Of a stretch of 64,000 nucleotides of DNA, positions 36,310 through 48,739 are shown piece after piece. A model generated the notes under the pieces. It was not told the origin of the DNA and did no database searches. It saw nothing but the letters and a program-made list of their open reading frames with translations. A program made the translations under genes and the position numbers. The first letter of the stretch is position 1. Each line of letters starts with the position of its first letter. Origin of the DNA: Maribrevibacterium harenarium (lineage in GTDB: Bacteria > Pseudomonadota > Gammaproteobacteria > Pseudomonadales > Marinomonadaceae); contig NZ_VFRR01000015.1 in NCBI RefSeq assembly GCF_006385675.1, positions 30,046-94,045 on the forward strand, given 5' to 3'.

Positions 36310-38124
36310 ATGGGCAGTTACCAAACACCACTACGTGATATTCAGTTCGTTACCGATGAGTTATTAGATTTCCCGAGCCATTACGCCAATTTACCCGGCG
36401 GCGATGAAGCGACGCCGGATATGGTAGCGGCGATTTTGGAGGAGGGTGCCAAGTTTGCCGAGCGGGTGCTGTCTCCCCTAAATCATAGTGGTGATCAGCA
36501 AGGCTGTCAGTATCACGACGGGAAAGTAACCACGCCAGAAGGTTTTAGAGAAGCGTACCAGCAGTATGTTGAAGGCGGTTGGCCATCCCTAGCACATCCG
36601 GTGGAAATGGGTGGGCAGGGGCTACCAGAATCCCTCGGCATGTTGGTAACAGAAATGGTCGCCACGGCAAACTGGGCCTGGTCTATGTACCCTCTGTTAA
36701 GCCATGGTGCGATGAATACCTTGGAGCGCCATGGTAAACCTGAGCAACAGCAAGTCTATCTACCCAAACTGATTTCTGGCGAATGGACGGGCACCATGTG
36801 TCTAACAGAGCCCCATTGTGGCTCTGACCTTGGGCTGCTGAAAACCAAAGCCGTTCCCAATGCCGATGGCTCCTACGCTATCACCGGCACTAAAATCTTT
36901 ATCTCCTCCGGCGAGCATGATTTGTCTGACAATATTGTCCATATTGTGTTGGCTCGTTTGCCAGATGCTCCAGAAGGCACCAAAGGTATTTCCCTTTTTA
37001 TCGTGCCGAAATTTGTTCCCAATGCGGAAGGTGAAGTGGGGGAGCGCAACAGCCTTTCCTGTGGCTCTTTGGAGCACAAAATGGGGATCCATGGCAATGC
37101 TACCTGTGTGATGAATTTCGACGGCGCCAGAGCCGAATTACTGGGGGAACCCCATAAAGGCTTGGCGGCCATGTTTACCTTTATGAACTCCGCCCGCTTG
37201 GGCATCGCTATGCAAGGCTTGGTACATGCCGAATGGGGTTATCAGAACTCCCTTGCCTACGCCAAAGATCGCTTGCAAATGCGCTCATTGTCTGGCGTGA
37301 AAAATCCCGATCAGGCGGCTGACCCGATTATTGTTCATGGGGACGTACGCCGTATGCTGCTCACCCAAAAGGCCTTTGCGGAAGGTGGTCGTGCCTTTAT
37401 GCACTATTGCTCCATGCTGGCTGACACGGTGAAAGTGGGGGAAAGCCAGGATCAGCAGCAAGCTGAGCAACTGTTGTCTTTCCTTACCCCAATCGTAAAA
37501 GGCTTTTTAACTGAAGTCGGTTGGGAATCCGCCAATCACGCTCTACAAGTATTTGGTGGGCATGGCTATATTGCTGAATGGGGCATGGAGCAAAACGTGC
37601 GGGACGCCCGTATTGCCACTATCTACGAGGGCACGACCGGTATTCAGGCCTTGGATTTACTAGGGCGGAAAGTGTTGTTAACCAAAGGGGACTCCCTAAA
37701 AGCCTTTACCAAAGTGATTCATAAATTCTGCCAAGCTCATCTCGAACGAGAAGGTCAGGAACAAGAGGGTCTGACCCCTTTAGTCAACAAGCTGGCGCAG
37801 TTGAATAAGGAATGGGGTGAGGTGACTCTGCAAATTGGGATGAAGGCCATGAAAAACCGCGATGAAGTAGGCGCGGCATCGGTGGACTATTTGATGTATT
37901 CCGGCTACATCGTGTTGGGTTACTTCTGGGCCAGAATGGCTGTGGTCGCGCAAGAAAAATTGGCGGCCGGTTTAGATGATGATGGCTTTTATGATGCTAA
38001 AGTGAAAACGGCTCAGTTCTATTTTGCGCGGATTTTGCCGCGAGCAGTTGCCCATAAAGAAGCGATGTTAGCAGGATCAGATTGCCTGATGTCGTTAGAT
38101 GACAACCAGTTTGCCTACTTTTAA
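36310..38124 (+). CDS. Acyl-CoA dehydrogenase (large, DmdC/PA0506-like type)
   Basis: FAD-dependent enzyme introducing the alpha-beta double bond of acyl-CoA. At ~604 residues with an extra C-terminal helical domain, it resembles Pseudomonas PA0506/PA0508-type and DmdC dehydrogenases. CLTEPHCGSDLG and TGTKIFISSGEHD form the flavin/acyl pocket; QVFGGHGYIAEWGMEQNVRDARI and YEGTTGIQALDLLGRK are the C-terminal signatures. The start ATG at 36310 is preferred over GTG/ATG 36301/36304 because AGAGGTGAT would then be the ribosome binding site. First gene of the beta-oxidation cassette, 21 bp before the SCP2-like gene. Confidence 0.93.
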   Translation: MGSYQTPLRDIQFVTDELLDFPSHYANLPGGDEATPDMVAAILEEGAKFAERVLSPLNHSGDQQGCQYHDGKVTTPEGFREAYQQYVEGGWPSLAHPVEMGGQGLPESLGMLVTEMVATANWAWSMYPLLSHGAMNTLERHGKPEQQQVYLPKLISGEWTGTMCLTEPHCGSDLGLLKTKAVPNADGSYAITGTKIFISSGEHDLSDNIVHIVLARLPDAPEGTKGISLFIVPKFVPNAEGEVGERNSLSCGSLEHKMGIHGNATCVMNFDGARAELLGEPHKGLAAMFTFMNSARLGIAMQGLVHAEWGYQNSLAYAKDRLQMRSLSGVKNPDQAADPIIVHGDVRRMLLTQKAFAEGGRAFMHYCSMLADTVKVGESQDQQQAEQLLSFLTPIVKGFLTEVGWESANHALQVFGGHGYIAEWGMEQNVRDARIATIYEGTTGIQALDLLGRKVLLTKGDSLKAFTKVIHKFCQAHLEREGQEQEGLTPLVNKLAQLNKEWGEVTLQIGMKAMKNRDEVGAASVDYLMYSGYIVLGYFWARMAVVAQEKLAAGLDDDGFYDAKVKTAQFYFARILPRAVAHKEAMLAGSDCLMSLDDNQFAYF

Positions 38125-38145
38125 CCGTATCGCAGGAGTCAAACC

Positions 38146-38460
38146 ATGAGTAATTTAGTCAGTGTGTTACAGCAATGGGTTGAGCGTTTTCAACCGAGCG
38201 CGGCGGGCGGGGTTAGCGCCGTATTCGAGTTCCAGGTGGATCAAGAAACTCAGCATATTTTGCTGCGAAATGGTCAGTGTTCATTAGAATCAGGGGAACA
38301 TAATGACCCGGATGCGACTCTACGTATGAACCTGTCTACTTTGCAGGCGATTGCCTCCGGAGAGTTAGATGGCATGGCCGCGTTTCTTTCTGGTGACATC
38401 GAAGTGGATGGGGATGTTATGCTTGCGGCTCGCTTAACGGAATTCTTCCCACCGCAGTAA
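38146..38460 (+). CDS. SCP2 sterol-binding domain protein
   Basis: A 104-residue single SCP2-like domain (FEFQVDQETQHILLRNGQC ... DATLRMNLSTLQAIASGELDGMAAFLSGDIEVDGD). Such proteins bind lipids or acyl-CoA; here a carrier role for the neighbouring acyl-CoA enzymes is inferred from position. AGGAG lies ten bases before the ATG. Placed between acyl-CoA dehydrogenase and FadD. Confidence 0.85.
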   Translation: MSNLVSVLQQWVERFQPSAAGGVSAVFEFQVDQETQHILLRNGQCSLESGEHNDPDATLRMNLSTLQAIASGELDGMAAFLSGDIEVDGDVMLAARLTEFFPPQ

Positions 38461-38529
38461 TTTGGGTAGCGTGCAATAGGGTTAGCTGAATGATGCCGCT
38501 CTCCATAATAACAAGAATTGGAGTCAGTC

Positions 38530-40203
38530 ATGAGCCAGTCAGAAACAACATCAAGTGCTCCCGGTCGTTATGTGCCGGCGAGTCTTAACCCACAAGGGTA
38601 TCAGTCGGTTACCGAGCTACTGTGCTCTGCCTGTGAGCGCTTCTCGAATTTGCCCGCATTCACTAGCTTAGGGCGCAGTCTGAGTTATCGAGAATTGGCG
38701 CAAAAATCCGATGCTTTTGCGGCCTACTTGCAACAGCACACTGATTTGATCCCTGGGGATCGCATCGCTGTGCAACTACCCAATGTGATTCAATTCCCGG
38801 TTGTGGTGCTCGGTGCTTTAAAAGCGGGCTTAATCGTTGTGAATACCAACCCTTTGTATAGCCCGAAAGAGCTAGAGCACCAGTTCAAAGACTCCGGTGC
38901 CAAGGCCTTGGTGGTGTTTGCCAATATGGCCCACAATGTGGCGCAGATTATTGATAAAACCCCAATCAAGCACGTTTTTATCACCGAGATTGCGGATTTT
39001 CACCCTCCTGTTAAGCGTCTGCTAATCAACAGTGTGGTGAAGTACATCAAGCGCATGGTGCCGGCCTATGATTTGCCCCAAGCGAAAAGCTTGAATCACA
39101 TCTTGGCACAAGGCGGTACACTGCCCCCCAAGCGTTACCAAGCCAAGTTAGAAGACATTGCTGTGCTGCAATATACCGGTGGCACCACGGGGGTAGCGAA
39201 AGGGGCGATGTTGACCCACGCAAACTTAATCGCTAATAGCTACCAATTGCGCGAGCGTCTCACCGAGGTACTGATCGAAGGCAAAGAGACCTTTATCGCT
39301 CCCTTGCCCCTTTACCATATTTACTCCTTCGTGATTCACGGCTTAACCCTAATGGACGTAGGTGGCCACAGTATCTTGATTCCAAATCCACGGGATTTGC
39401 CAGCCTTTGTTAAAGAATTGGCGAAATGGCGTTTCACGGGGTTCATTGGGTTAAACACCCTATTTGTCGCTTTATGTCTGCGGGACGATTTCAAACGGCT
39501 GGATTTCAGTGCTCTTAAATTAACGGCCTCCGGGGGGATGCCGCTAACCAAAGCAGCAGCAGAGCGGTGGCATAGTCTAACTGGTAACCCGGTGACAGAA
39601 GGGTATGGCTTGACTGAAACCTCCCCGGTGGTGGCGTTTAACCCAGTTGGGCAAGAACAGCTGGGGGCCATTGGCCTGCCGGTGGCAGAAACTCAAGTCA
39701 AACTCATAGACGAAGCCGGTCAACCGGTAGCCCTCGGGGAGCCCGGGATGCTGTGTGTGAAAGGGCCGCAAGTGATGAAAGGCTACTGGCAGCGTCCCGA
39801 TGCCACGGCGGAAGTCACCACCCCAGATGGTTACTTAATTACCGGCGATATTGCGACCCAAGCCGAAGACGGCTATTTGCGCATTGTCGACCGGGCGAAG
39901 GATATGATTATTGTCTCTGGTTTTAACGTCTATCCCACGGAGGTGGAGGATTGTCTCACTTCCCACCCCGATATTTTGGAAGCGGCTGCCATTGGTGTGG
40001 AAGATGATAAAACCGGCGAGGCGGTGAAAGCCTTTCTTGTACTGGTGCCGGGGGCAACCTTGGATAAAGAAGAATTACGGCTATTTTGTCGCCAGCATTT
40101 GGCGCCTTACAAGGTGCCAAAGCAGGTCGAAATCCGTGAGGCGTTACCAAAAACCAATGTAGGCAAGGTATTGCGTCGGGCGCTACGAGAAGAAACGAAC
40201 TAA
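38530..40203 (+). CDS. fadD: Long-chain fatty acid--CoA ligase
   Basis: Adenylate-forming enzyme activating fatty acids to acyl-CoA at the inner membrane. The AMP-binding motif YTGGTTGVAKGAM (about 214-226), GYGLTETSPVV, the TGDIATQAEDGYLRIVDRAKD hinge and the final Lys in PKTNVGKVLRR are all intact. 557 residues is close to E. coli FadD (561). The ATG at 38530 has GGAG seven bases upstream; an earlier TTG (38518) is not favoured. Follows the SCP2 gene by 69 bp. Confidence 0.93.
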   Translation: MSQSETTSSAPGRYVPASLNPQGYQSVTELLCSACERFSNLPAFTSLGRSLSYRELAQKSDAFAAYLQQHTDLIPGDRIAVQLPNVIQFPVVVLGALKAGLIVVNTNPLYSPKELEHQFKDSGAKALVVFANMAHNVAQIIDKTPIKHVFITEIADFHPPVKRLLINSVVKYIKRMVPAYDLPQAKSLNHILAQGGTLPPKRYQAKLEDIAVLQYTGGTTGVAKGAMLTHANLIANSYQLRERLTEVLIEGKETFIAPLPLYHIYSFVIHGLTLMDVGGHSILIPNPRDLPAFVKELAKWRFTGFIGLNTLFVALCLRDDFKRLDFSALKLTASGGMPLTKAAAERWHSLTGNPVTEGYGLTETSPVVAFNPVGQEQLGAIGLPVAETQVKLIDEAGQPVALGEPGMLCVKGPQVMKGYWQRPDATAEVTTPDGYLITGDIATQAEDGYLRIVDRAKDMIIVSGFNVYPTEVEDCLTSHPDILEAAAIGVEDDKTGEAVKAFLVLVPGATLDKEELRLFCRQHLAPYKVPKQVEIREALPKTNVGKVLRRALREETN

Positions 40204-40213
40204 ACTCATGAAA

Positions 40214-40243
40214 AGCAGCTTTGGCTTTTCTAGCTAAGCTGCT
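40214..40243 (+). other. Competing hairpins between fadD and fadB
   Basis: AGCAGCTT (40214-40221) pairs perfectly with AAGCTGCT (40236-40243); an alternative AAAAGC/GCTTTT pairing (40211-40216 with 40224-40229) overlaps it. Two exclusive structures could tune read-through into fadB, but no strong T tract follows. Confidence 0.35.
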
Positions 40244-40286
40244 CCACTCTGCTAGCTAAATGTGGCACTTTCCCAAGGAGTACACC

Positions 40287-43633
<3,347 letters not shown>

Positions 43634-43748
43634 TTGCCATTGTTAATGTAAATTGGCATCTTAAATCAGGCATTATTGGTCAAACTGTGCTACAAAGATA
43701 TTTGCCCATTTGGTTACAACAGAGCAGGGATCATTAAGGAAGCAGGGC

Positions 43749-44216
43749 ATGATAAGAAAACATTTGATTATATTCGTCGTCAGCTTAATGGGTTTCGTTG
43801 GCGCAACCCAAGCTTATTCACAAGATCTGATTTTTAAAGAAAACAATCGTATCATGGTTGTGTCTTTGGAGGAGCTACGTAGGCTCGCCAACGAAGAAGT
43901 TACCCGTTACGCTCCATTTCGACGTAAAGAGGTGACTTTTCGCGGGTATTATCTAGCACAATTGTTAGAGTCTCGTTTTGCTTACAATGCTAAAGATCTA
44001 CGTATTGAAGCCATTGATGGCTACGCTGTTGAACTCAAAGATTGGGACCGAGATAACTGGTTTCTAGTTACCCATGAAGACGGGGAACCGCTAACCCTGC
44101 GAAACCATGGTCCCTTGCGCTTGATTGAAGTAGATACGGCTGATCGTTCCCCAACTAATTTATCTCTCTATGACGACTGGATTTGGATGATTCGTTCTAT
44201 TGAGGTTTTGCGGTGA
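43749..44216 (+). CDS. Periplasmic molybdopterin-dependent oxidoreductase-fold protein
   Basis: A 155-residue protein with a signal peptide (MIRKHLIIFVVSLMGFVG, cleavage after TQAYSQ) and a compact domain with FRGYYLAQLLE, AIDGYAVELKDWDRDNWFLVT and GPLRLIEVDT, resembling the core of the SuoX/YedY molybdopterin-binding superfamily but lacking the conserved cofactor Cys and much of the domain. It probably binds a ligand rather than catalysing. It overlaps the following diguanylate cyclase gene by four bases (GTGA), implying that the pair forms a sensory unit. The start at 43749 has AAGGAAG upstream. Such gene pairs occur elsewhere but function is, to my knowledge, not established. Confidence 0.7.
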   Translation: MIRKHLIIFVVSLMGFVGATQAYSQDLIFKENNRIMVVSLEELRRLANEEVTRYAPFRRKEVTFRGYYLAQLLESRFAYNAKDLRIEAIDGYAVELKDWDRDNWFLVTHEDGEPLTLRNHGPLRLIEVDTADRSPTNLSLYDDWIWMIRSIEVLR

Positions 44217-45373
44217 GATTGCGTCGTTGGCGACAGACGGGGCTGTTTAGCCTTGCCTTGCTAACGTTTGTGTTCGCTTTTGGCCTTATTTATGTGAACC
44301 AGTCACAGTTTGAAGGGGAATTGCAAACCTATTTTGATCGCACTCGCGGTGCCTATGATAACCAGTTGGTAACCCGTTCCCACGAGTATTTACTCGACGC
44401 CATGTTACACTTGGATCAACTAGAGCGTGACCCATCCCAGAAAGAAGACTTCTTGAAGCAGCTGGACCTTTCTTACGCTTATCTAAATATCGGGCGCTAT
44501 CGAGATTTGTACCCTTGCACCAATCAAGCCCTCGACGCGATTTTGGATCTGCGTTTTATGGTTGAACAAAACCAATTTCCTGTTTCGAAGTCATTGCAAC
44601 CTTGGTACACGATACTGTCCTGCCAGAATCAAATTGATAACTTGCTTAATGACAAAAAAGTTCAGCTTGCTGGGCAGATGCTGGCTCAGTCTCAGGATAG
44701 CCGTCTCTGGACCAACGTGATAATTATTGTCAGTTATCTGACCAGCTTACTTATAGGTTGGCTGTACGAGCGTCAACGCCACAACGTGATTCGTACTTTA
44801 AAAGACAAAGTAAGTTGGCAGCGTAAGGCTCAAAATGACCATTTAACCGGCATCGGTAACCGTATGGGGCTGGAGGAGAAGGTCAAAAGTATCTTGCGTG
44901 GCTGGCCGTCATCGAAAAGAGATGTGAGTATCTTTTTTTATGATTTAGACCATTTCAAAGCCTACAATGACGACTTTGGTCATGTGGCCGGTGACGAGGC
45001 TTTAAAAGCGGTATCTCAGGCGGTACAAGATGTTATCGATGGATATGGCCAACAGTATCGCTATGGTGGCGAAGAGTTTGTCGTGATTTTTGATGGTCTG
45101 CCCATCAGCCAAGCCAAAAAACTCGCCAACCAAGCGCGACAAGCAATAGAAAAACTGGGCATCATTCACCCCGCCTCTGCCACGGGGTATCTCACCATCA
45201 GCCTCGGTTTTTACCCTTTGAGTAAGCGTCGCTACGAAGCCGACGAGTTACTCGACTTAGCAGATCAGCTACTTTATCAAGCCAAAGTGTCTGGGCGAAA
45301 TAAAGCGATCTTCTATTCCCATGAGAACCCGAACTCTGAACTCGACGAAGCGGAGCAAGCTCGATCTATATAA
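44213..45373 (+). CDS. Membrane diguanylate cyclase coupled to the SuoX-fold protein
   Basis: GTG-started, 386 residues. Membrane segment at about 10-28, a ~145-residue helical periplasmic region with two conserved-looking Cys (YPCTNQ, LSCQNQ), second span at about 170-190 (NVIIIVSYLTSLLIGWLY), then a GGDEF domain (NDHLTGIGNRMGLEEK ... FFYDLDHFKAYNDDFGH ... YGGEEFVVIF). The active-site loop is intact, so cyclic di-GMP synthesis is expected; no RxxD inhibitory site precedes it. Translational coupling to the upstream secreted protein suggests that protein delivers the signal. Confidence 0.9.
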   Translation: MRLRRWRQTGLFSLALLTFVFAFGLIYVNQSQFEGELQTYFDRTRGAYDNQLVTRSHEYLLDAMLHLDQLERDPSQKEDFLKQLDLSYAYLNIGRYRDLYPCTNQALDAILDLRFMVEQNQFPVSKSLQPWYTILSCQNQIDNLLNDKKVQLAGQMLAQSQDSRLWTNVIIIVSYLTSLLIGWLYERQRHNVIRTLKDKVSWQRKAQNDHLTGIGNRMGLEEKVKSILRGWPSSKRDVSIFFYDLDHFKAYNDDFGHVAGDEALKAVSQAVQDVIDGYGQQYRYGGEEFVVIFDGLPISQAKKLANQARQAIEKLGIIHPASATGYLTISLGFYPLSKRRYEADELLDLADQLLYQAKVSGRNKAIFYSHENPNSELDEAEQARSI

Positions 45374-45398
45374 ATAGCGTAGAGCCTGTTCGATAGGT

Positions 45399-45421
45399 TT
45401 CTTAACGCTTTCTTTACAGCC
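45399..45421 (+). promoter_or_regulatory. Possible KdpE-type operator ahead of trkH
   Basis: TTCTTAACGCTTTCTTTACAGC resembles the E. coli KdpE target (TTTATACTTTTTTTACACC) and lies ~70 bp before trkH, whose operon encodes a KdpE-like regulator. Similarity is by eye only; autoregulation is an inference. Confidence 0.35.
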
Positions 45422-45489
45422 TATGCCTTAATATTCACACCTTATTTATAACGCCTTGCTTAGACTTGCCTCCTTAATCAGGAGGAAAG

Positions 45490-46944
45490 ATGATCCGACT
45501 AACTTTGCTGATTCGCTTATTGGGCATGCCGATTTTGTGGATGGGTGTTGTTCAGATCGTATTTGGTGAGCTGTCTATCTATGTTTTTCACGACGGCCTA
45601 GAGCGCTATTTTACGATAACAGGTTTGACCGCAAGCTCTACTGCCCTGTTGTTACTGGGGGCTATGCGTCGTCACAAGATTGCCACGGTAACCAATCGGG
45701 AAGCAATTTTGTATGTGGTACTTACCTGGTGGCTTGTCGGGTTTCTGGGAGCTATCCCAATTATGCTGATCGCTGATCTAAGTTTTACCGATGCTGCGTT
45801 TGAGTCAATTAGTGCCCTGACCACTACTGGCGCGACTGTACTAAGTGGTCTGGACGAGATGCCGAAAAGCTTTTTGTTGTATCGCCAGTTTTTACAGTGG
45901 ATGGGGGGATTGGGGGTAGTGATCTTTGTCGTGGCAGTATTACCGATGCTAAATATTGGTGGTATGAAGCTTCTTAAAGCGGAGACTCCCGGCCCTTTCA
46001 AGGATGAAAAAATCGCTCCTAGGGTAAAGCACACCGCCCACTTTCTTTGGTACGTTTATCTAAGCTTGACGATTGCTTGTGCTCTGAGCTACTGGTTAGC
46101 GGGAATGAGTGCTTATGACGCAATTGCCCATAGCTTTACAACGGTATCTACGGGTGGCTTCTCCACCTATGATGCCAGCATGGGGCATTTTGATAGCGAA
46201 TTAATACTTTGGCTAGCGAATTTGTTTATGTTAGCTGGAGCTATCAGCTTTGCCCTCCATTATCGAGTCTTTTCCATGCGTTCTTGTTTACTTTATTTAC
46301 ATGATGAAGAATGTCGTAGTTTTCTGGTGATCGTTTTGGCCATGTCTCTTGTGGTAACGCTAATGCTATCCCAACAAGGGTTGTTTGACTCTTTATTTAC
46401 TCGATTTACGCAAGCGACGTTTCATATAGTCTCGTTCATTACTAGTACAGGTTATGGTGCGACAGGATTTACGCAATGGGGTGGTGCCTTGCCGCTCATA
46501 TTGGTTTTCGTCGGTTATATTGGGGGATGTGCAGGCTCGACTGCTGGCGGTAATAAGATAATCCGCAATGTAATTTCGGTAAAATCCATATTTCTTGAGA
46601 CAAAACAGTTGGTCCACCCAAATGGAGTTTTTACGCTAAAATTCCAAGGCCGCCCAATCCCGTTTGAGGTACGTAATAGTATTATGGCCTACATGTGTTT
46701 AGCGGCGGTAACCACCATGGTGCTGACGATTTTAGTGATGATGACTGGGATGAGTTTCACGGCAGCGTTTACCGGAGTAGCCGCTTGTTTGAATGTATTG
46801 GGTCCCGGCTTCGGCGAGCTTGGTAGTAATTTTGCTCCATTATCAGATACGGGTACTTGGATTATGTCGTTTGCCATGATTTTAGGTCGGCTAGAGTATT
46901 TTACGGTATTGGCCATTGCATCCCCTTTAATGTGGCGTGAGTAG
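45490..46944 (+). CDS. trkH: TrkH/KtrB-family potassium transporter
   Basis: Membrane subunit of a low-affinity K+ uptake system, 484 residues. The four pore loops are visible: SALTTTGATVL, FTTVSTGGFSTYD, ITSTGYGATGFTQWG and LNVLGPGFGELG; ILGRLEYFTVLAI closes the family pattern. A strong AGGAGGAAAG precedes the ATG. No trkA is in the window, so the cytosolic gating partner would be encoded elsewhere. It is followed at once by a KdpD-like kinase and a KdpE-like regulator. Confidence 0.93.
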   Translation: MIRLTLLIRLLGMPILWMGVVQIVFGELSIYVFHDGLERYFTITGLTASSTALLLLGAMRRHKIATVTNREAILYVVLTWWLVGFLGAIPIMLIADLSFTDAAFESISALTTTGATVLSGLDEMPKSFLLYRQFLQWMGGLGVVIFVVAVLPMLNIGGMKLLKAETPGPFKDEKIAPRVKHTAHFLWYVYLSLTIACALSYWLAGMSAYDAIAHSFTTVSTGGFSTYDASMGHFDSELILWLANLFMLAGAISFALHYRVFSMRSCLLYLHDEECRSFLVIVLAMSLVVTLMLSQQGLFDSLFTRFTQATFHIVSFITSTGYGATGFTQWGGALPLILVFVGYIGGCAGSTAGGNKIIRNVISVKSIFLETKQLVHPNGVFTLKFQGRPIPFEVRNSIMAYMCLAAVTTMVLTILVMMTGMSFTAAFTGVAACLNVLGPGFGELGSNFAPLSDTGTWIMSFAMILGRLEYFTVLAIASPLMWRE

Positions 46945-46951
46945 GAGAGGG

Positions 46952-47929
46952 ATGATGCTTTCTTGGTGGGCGTTAAAGCGTTATGGATTAGCGCTAATTG
47001 CAGCAACAGGATTACAGCTGATTACTATCCCTGTTAGGGACTTTCTGACGGTGAGTGATGTGATGTTGCTGGGGGTTGCATGTGTGACCTTCTTTGCATT
47101 TCGCTTTGGTAAAGCAGAAGCCATTGTCGCGAGCATAACCAGCGTTTTGTTGGTGGATGTATTTCATGTTCAGCCCTATTACACCTTGGCGGTTCATAAT
47201 ATTGATTATTTTGTTAGTTTTTGCGTGATGCTCGCCGTTGGCATCTTTATCGCGCAACTTGCCCAGCAAAATAGATTGAGTGAGCAAGAGCGGCGCGAAG
47301 CGGAACGTTTAAAGGATCGAGAGTCGATTCGAGCCAACTTGTTGCGTTCAATCGGTCATGATCTACGCACACCGCTTGGCACCATTATGGGGGCGTCAAG
47401 CTTAATCAGTGACGAGACGTTACAACTGCCTCCCCACCGCTATCAAGAACAGGCTCGCAATATTTACCAACAAAGCCTCATTCTCAAAAATCAAATTGAT
47501 AAGATGTTGGAGCTAAGTCGTATCCGAGATTTGGAATCCACTCATATCTGGTCTGAGGTTCCCGCAGAGGACTTAGTTAGTGCTGCTCTAGCGCGAAGCA
47601 ATCAAGAAGCTAGAGATAAATTTATCATTCATTGTCATGTGAATTCCCTTATCGCAGATAGTGCGCTTATCGAAATAGCCCTAGCTAATTTAATTGATAA
47701 TGCTTTTGTGCATGGGGAGCCACCATTCGAGATCCATCTATTTAAGCACGGCGGTGCCTATCAAGTGCGGGTCTGTAACAGCCCATGCCAGCGTCCCTTA
47801 AAACGCCAAGATGCCGGAACCGGGTTAGGTCTTCTGATTTGTGACGCTGTCGCTAAATTACACAATGGACGTTTTGAATTTAACAATGACGGTAGCGTTG
47901 TTACTGCCACCCTGATTTGGAATGCCTAA
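46952..47929 (+). CDS. KdpD-like sensor histidine kinase lacking the N-terminal KdpD/USP domains
   Basis: About 325 residues. Four closely spaced membrane helices of the DUF4118 type (residues ~8-105, including FRFGKAEAIVASITSVLLVDVF and YFVSFCVMLAVGIFI) are followed by a kinase core: H-box IGHDLRTPLGTI, N-box LANLIDNAFVH, G-box GTGLGLLICDAV. E. coli KdpD (894 residues) has a ~390-residue cytosolic KdpD and USP module before these helices; that is missing here. AGGAG precedes ATG 46952/46955; a GTG at 46937 would overlap trkH. Coupled to trkH and a KdpE-like regulator. Confidence 0.88.
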   Translation: MMLSWWALKRYGLALIAATGLQLITIPVRDFLTVSDVMLLGVACVTFFAFRFGKAEAIVASITSVLLVDVFHVQPYYTLAVHNIDYFVSFCVMLAVGIFIAQLAQQNRLSEQERREAERLKDRESIRANLLRSIGHDLRTPLGTIMGASSLISDETLQLPPHRYQEQARNIYQQSLILKNQIDKMLELSRIRDLESTHIWSEVPAEDLVSAALARSNQEARDKFIIHCHVNSLIADSALIEIALANLIDNAFVHGEPPFEIHLFKHGGAYQVRVCNSPCQRPLKRQDAGTGLGLLICDAVAKLHNGRFEFNNDGSVVTATLIWNA

Positions 47930-48620
47930 TATGAGTGCCAATATTCTGATTATTGAGGACGATCCGGCTATGCAGAGCTTTCTGGTTACCTTGTGTGAAT
48001 CAGCGGGTATGTCGGCACGGGTAGTCGATAGCGTAGATGCTGGCTTGAAGGCTTTGCAAACGGATATGACTGATATCTGTTTGTTAGATTTGGGGTTGCC
48101 AGGGCGAAGTGGTCATGAGTTTATAAGCGCAGCCCGAACTCTGAGTAAAGTCGCGATTATCGTGATTTCTGCCCGTAACACGGATTTTGATAAAATTACC
48201 GCTCTTGATGCCGGAGCTGATGACTATGTACCTAAACCCTTTAGCTCTGGTGAGTTATTGGCGCGTATTCGAGTTGCGCTGCGTAATGGAACGCGGGAAA
48301 TAACGGCACCAGAAGAGATACTTCGCGCCCAACATGTCTGTGTCAATCTATCCTCTAGGCAAGTCTGTGTTGGCGCAGAAGAGGTGCTTGTACACCTAAC
48401 ACCAACTGAGTTTAATCTGCTCATCTTGTTGATGAAACATAGTAATAAAGTGCTAACTTATCGCATGATAGGGCAGGCCATTTGGGGTAACGCATACAGC
48501 GGAAGCTCCGAGAAAATTCGTGTTCACATCGCGCAACTGAGACAAAAAATTGAACTCAATCCGTCATCTCCTACCATTGTGATCAACGAGCCTGGAGTGG
48601 GTTATCGTTTGGTCGCATAA
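47922..48620 (+). CDS. KdpE-like OmpR-family response regulator
   Basis: Receiver domain (IIEDDPAMQSFL; phospho-acceptor in CLLDLGLPGRSG; Lys in YVPKPF) plus a winged-helix DNA-binding domain (HLTPTEFNLLILLMKH ... SEKIRVHIAQLRQKIE ... INEPGVGYRLVA). Overall pattern is that of KdpE. It overlaps the kinase gene by eight bases if ATG 47922 is used; ATG 47931 is an alternative. Predicted to control the adjacent trkH, as there is no kdpFABC here. Confidence 0.9.
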   Translation: MPNMSANILIIEDDPAMQSFLVTLCESAGMSARVVDSVDAGLKALQTDMTDICLLDLGLPGRSGHEFISAARTLSKVAIIVISARNTDFDKITALDAGADDYVPKPFSSGELLARIRVALRNGTREITAPEEILRAQHVCVNLSSRQVCVGAEEVLVHLTPTEFNLLILLMKHSNKVLTYRMIGQAIWGNAYSGSSEKIRVHIAQLRQKIELNPSSPTIVINEPGVGYRLVA

Positions 48621-48739
48621 TTTTCTCATGTAGGCCAAAAATTTATATAGAACCTAAATTCAGGCTGTTGTTTTTCTGTATCTCTGGCAAAATCGCACCT
48701 CCGATTCCCCATTCATAAGAAAAATAGCGAGCATTCAAA

